Source: Niabella sp. (GTDB lineage: Bacteria; Bacteroidota; Bacteroidia; Chitinophagales; Chitinophagaceae). From it: DNA of 64,000 bases. The notes under the pieces were generated by a model. The model saw nothing but the letters and a program-made list of their open reading frames with translations. It was not told the DNA's origin and did not search any database. Positions 62,704 to 64,000 of this stretch are shown in pieces (within the stretch, counting starts at the first letter, position 1; every line of letters starts with the position of its first letter). Location: the NCBI GenBank assembly GCA_027493055.1, contig JAPUDO010000087.1:124974-188973 (forward strand), written 5' to 3'. Position numbers and translations under genes: made by a program.

Positions 62704-64000
62704 ATTTCTTCAGCTGGAAGGTTTCCAGGAACTTGGTATTAAAGTTCCCATTAATAAAATTCTCATCTCTCATCAACTGCAGGTGAAAGGGAATAGTAGT
62801 TTTAACACCTTCTATCACGTATTCGCTCAAAGCACGATACATGGTATCTATAGCTTCTTCCCGGGTACGGGCCACCGTGATCAGCTTGCCGATCATGGAA
62901 TCGTAATAAGGAGAAATGGTATATCCGGCATATACATGGCTATCTACTCTTACACCATGCCCGCCCGGCACATGCAGGGTGGTTATTTTACCCGGAGATG
63001 GGCGAAAATCATTAAACGGATCTTCCGCATTGATGCGGCACTCTATACTGTGCATGTGGGGAATATAATCCTGTCCTGAAATTTTTTCTCCCGCAGCAAT
63101 TTTGATCTGTTCTTTTATTAAGTCGAAATTGATCACTTCCTCTGTAACGCAATGCTCAACCTGTATGCGGGTATTCATTTCCATAAAGTAGAAATTGCGG
63201 TGCTTATCCACCAGGAACTCTACAGTGCCCACACTCTCATACCCTATAGCCGCAGCGGCTTTTTTTGCAGCATCACCCATAGCTGTGCGTAGCTCCGGTG
63301 TCATAAAAGGCGAGGGAGATTCCTCCACCAGTTTCTGATGGCGGCGCTGAATAGAACAGTCTCGTTCACTCATATGACATACATTGCCAAACTGGTCGCC
63401 TGCAATCTGTATTTCTATATGGCGTGGTTCTTCCACAAATTTTTCCATATAAATACCATCATTTTTAAACGATGCTGCCGCTTCCATTTTAGCTGTATCG
63501 TAAGCTTTCTCTAATTCACCTTCTTCCCATACTATGCGCATACCTTTACCACCGCCACCGGCAGTAGCTTTTAAAATAACAGGGTAACCAATCTCCAGTG
63601 CCAGCACTTTAGCCTGGGCTACGCTTTCCAGCAAACCTTCTCCGCCCGGAACCACAGGAACCCCCGCTTTGATCATAGTTTCCTTAGCTGTGATCTTATC
63701 GCCCATCTTATTGATCATATCAGCCGTAGGGCCTATAAATTTGATATTGCTTTTATTGCAGATATCCGCAAATTTTGCATTTTCTGCCAGAAACCCATAA
63801 CCCGGGTGAACCGCATCGGCATTGGTAATTTCAATAGCCGCCATAATATTGGGGATATTAAGATAGGACTCTGTACTGGCAGGACGCCCTATACAAACCG
63901 CTTCATCAGCAAACTTCACATGCAGGCTTTCGCTGTCTGCTGTAGAATAAACAGCAACGGTTTTGATACCCATTTCCCTGCAGGTCCTGATTACCCGAAG
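62702..64000 (-). CDS. accC: Biotin carboxylase subunit of acetyl-CoA carboxylase, 5' end missing
   Basis: ATP-grasp enzyme that carboxylates biotin on AccB, the first committed step of fatty-acid synthesis. The frame is open to the right edge and continues [10 protein letters not shown] before the visible [10 protein letters not shown], so the first few codons, about 15, lie outside. The ATP loop [20 protein letters not shown], the catalytic [19 protein letters not shown] and [18 protein letters not shown] are complete. Family length would be about 445-450 residues. accB would be expected upstream, outside the window. Confidence 0.96.
   Translation of the reverse strand, partial: LRVIRTCREMGIKTVAVYSTADSESLHVKFADEAVCIGRPASTESYLNIPNIMAAIEITNADAVHPGYGFLAENAKFADICNKSNIKFIGPTADMINKMGDKITAKETMIKAGVPVVPGGEGLLESVAQAKVLALEIGYPVILKATAGGGGKGMRIVWEEGELEKAYDTAKMEAAASFKNDGIYMEKFVEEPRHIEIQIAGDQFGNVCHMSERDCSIQRRHQKLVEESPSPFMTPELRTAMGDAAKKAAAAIGYESVGTVEFLVDKHRNFYFMEMNTRIQVEHCVTEEVINFDLIKEQIKIAAGEKISGQDYIPHMHSIECRINAEDPFNDFRPSPGKITTLHVPGGHGVRVDSHVYAGYTISPYYDSMIGKLITVARTREEAIDTMYRALSEYVIEGVKTTIPFHLQLMRDENFINGNFNTKFLETFQLKK

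Overview
The window comes from a member of the Bacteroidota, most likely the family Chitinophagaceae. The case rests on Bacteroidota-specific families (DUF4292, DUF2911, DUF6263, DUF983, a LytTR regulator, a degenerate EnvC/M23 protein), many lipoprotein signals ending in a Cys, several -7 promoter boxes of the Bacteroidota form TAnnTTTG, little visible Shine-Dalgarno signal, and intergenic gaps full of short palindromic repeats. Species cannot be fixed from the sequence alone. No rRNA, tRNA, CRISPR array, prophage or intact insertion sequence was recognised.

Layout. 1-8.3 kb: the end of a LytTR response regulator, glutamate synthase (gltB-gltD) and threonine dehydratase (ilvA). 8.5-15.2 kb: accessory genes, namely a secreted protein with a membrane segment inside its C-terminal domain, a methionine-type aminotransferase, a TfoX-like protein, a small lipoprotein, a ModF-like double ATPase, a decayed toxin-antitoxin pair and an S41 peptidase. 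15.5-24.2 kb: a branched-chain amino acid operon read leftwards, leuA-ilvD-ilvB-ilvN-ilvC, interrupted by an ORF6N gene, a four-helix-bundle gene and a DinB-like gene. 24.4-35.7 kb: a helical protein of unknown role, phosphoglucomutase, a flavin monooxygenase with an EamA exporter, glutaminyl cyclase, a methyltransferase, an A-type Fe-S carrier and Tex. 36-44 kb: a PaaE-like reductase, the EnvC-DUF4292-dut group, a ParDE-like pair, ispF, murF, DUF983 and a secreted TIM-barrel protein. 44.5-47.5 kb: a 1000-residue secreted glycosidase-like protein.

47.6-55.4 kb is the most unusual part. A short gene encodes a leader followed by an almost pure Asp/Gly/Ala tail with five GADGDG repeats. A strong terminator follows, then a JmjC-type 2-oxoglutarate oxygenase and a sucrase/ferredoxin-like Fe-S protein on the same strand. 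Five bases beyond that, and convergent, lies a set of ATP-grasp ligase, DUF1704 metallopeptidase (HEVGTH plus QEGLA, the family of eukaryotic MATCAP) and N-formylglutamate amidohydrolase, headed by a LuxR-type regulator. A perfect 18-bp palindrome separates that regulator from a divergent outer-membrane barrel gene. I read this as a candidate ribosomally made, enzymatically modified peptide system. The sequence shows the arrangement; the function is inference.

55.4-64 kb is mostly housekeeping: nth, two paralogous BamE-like lipoproteins, manA, a YraN nuclease-fold protein, a lipoprotein next to a XerD recombinase, DUF2911 and DUF6263 proteins, and the 3' part of accC, which runs off the right edge. 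The gaps hold several repeat families: hairpins with a conserved TCCT loop, a roughly 100-bp dispersed repeat in two copies, a 199-bp element with inverted ends, and long perfect inverted repeats.
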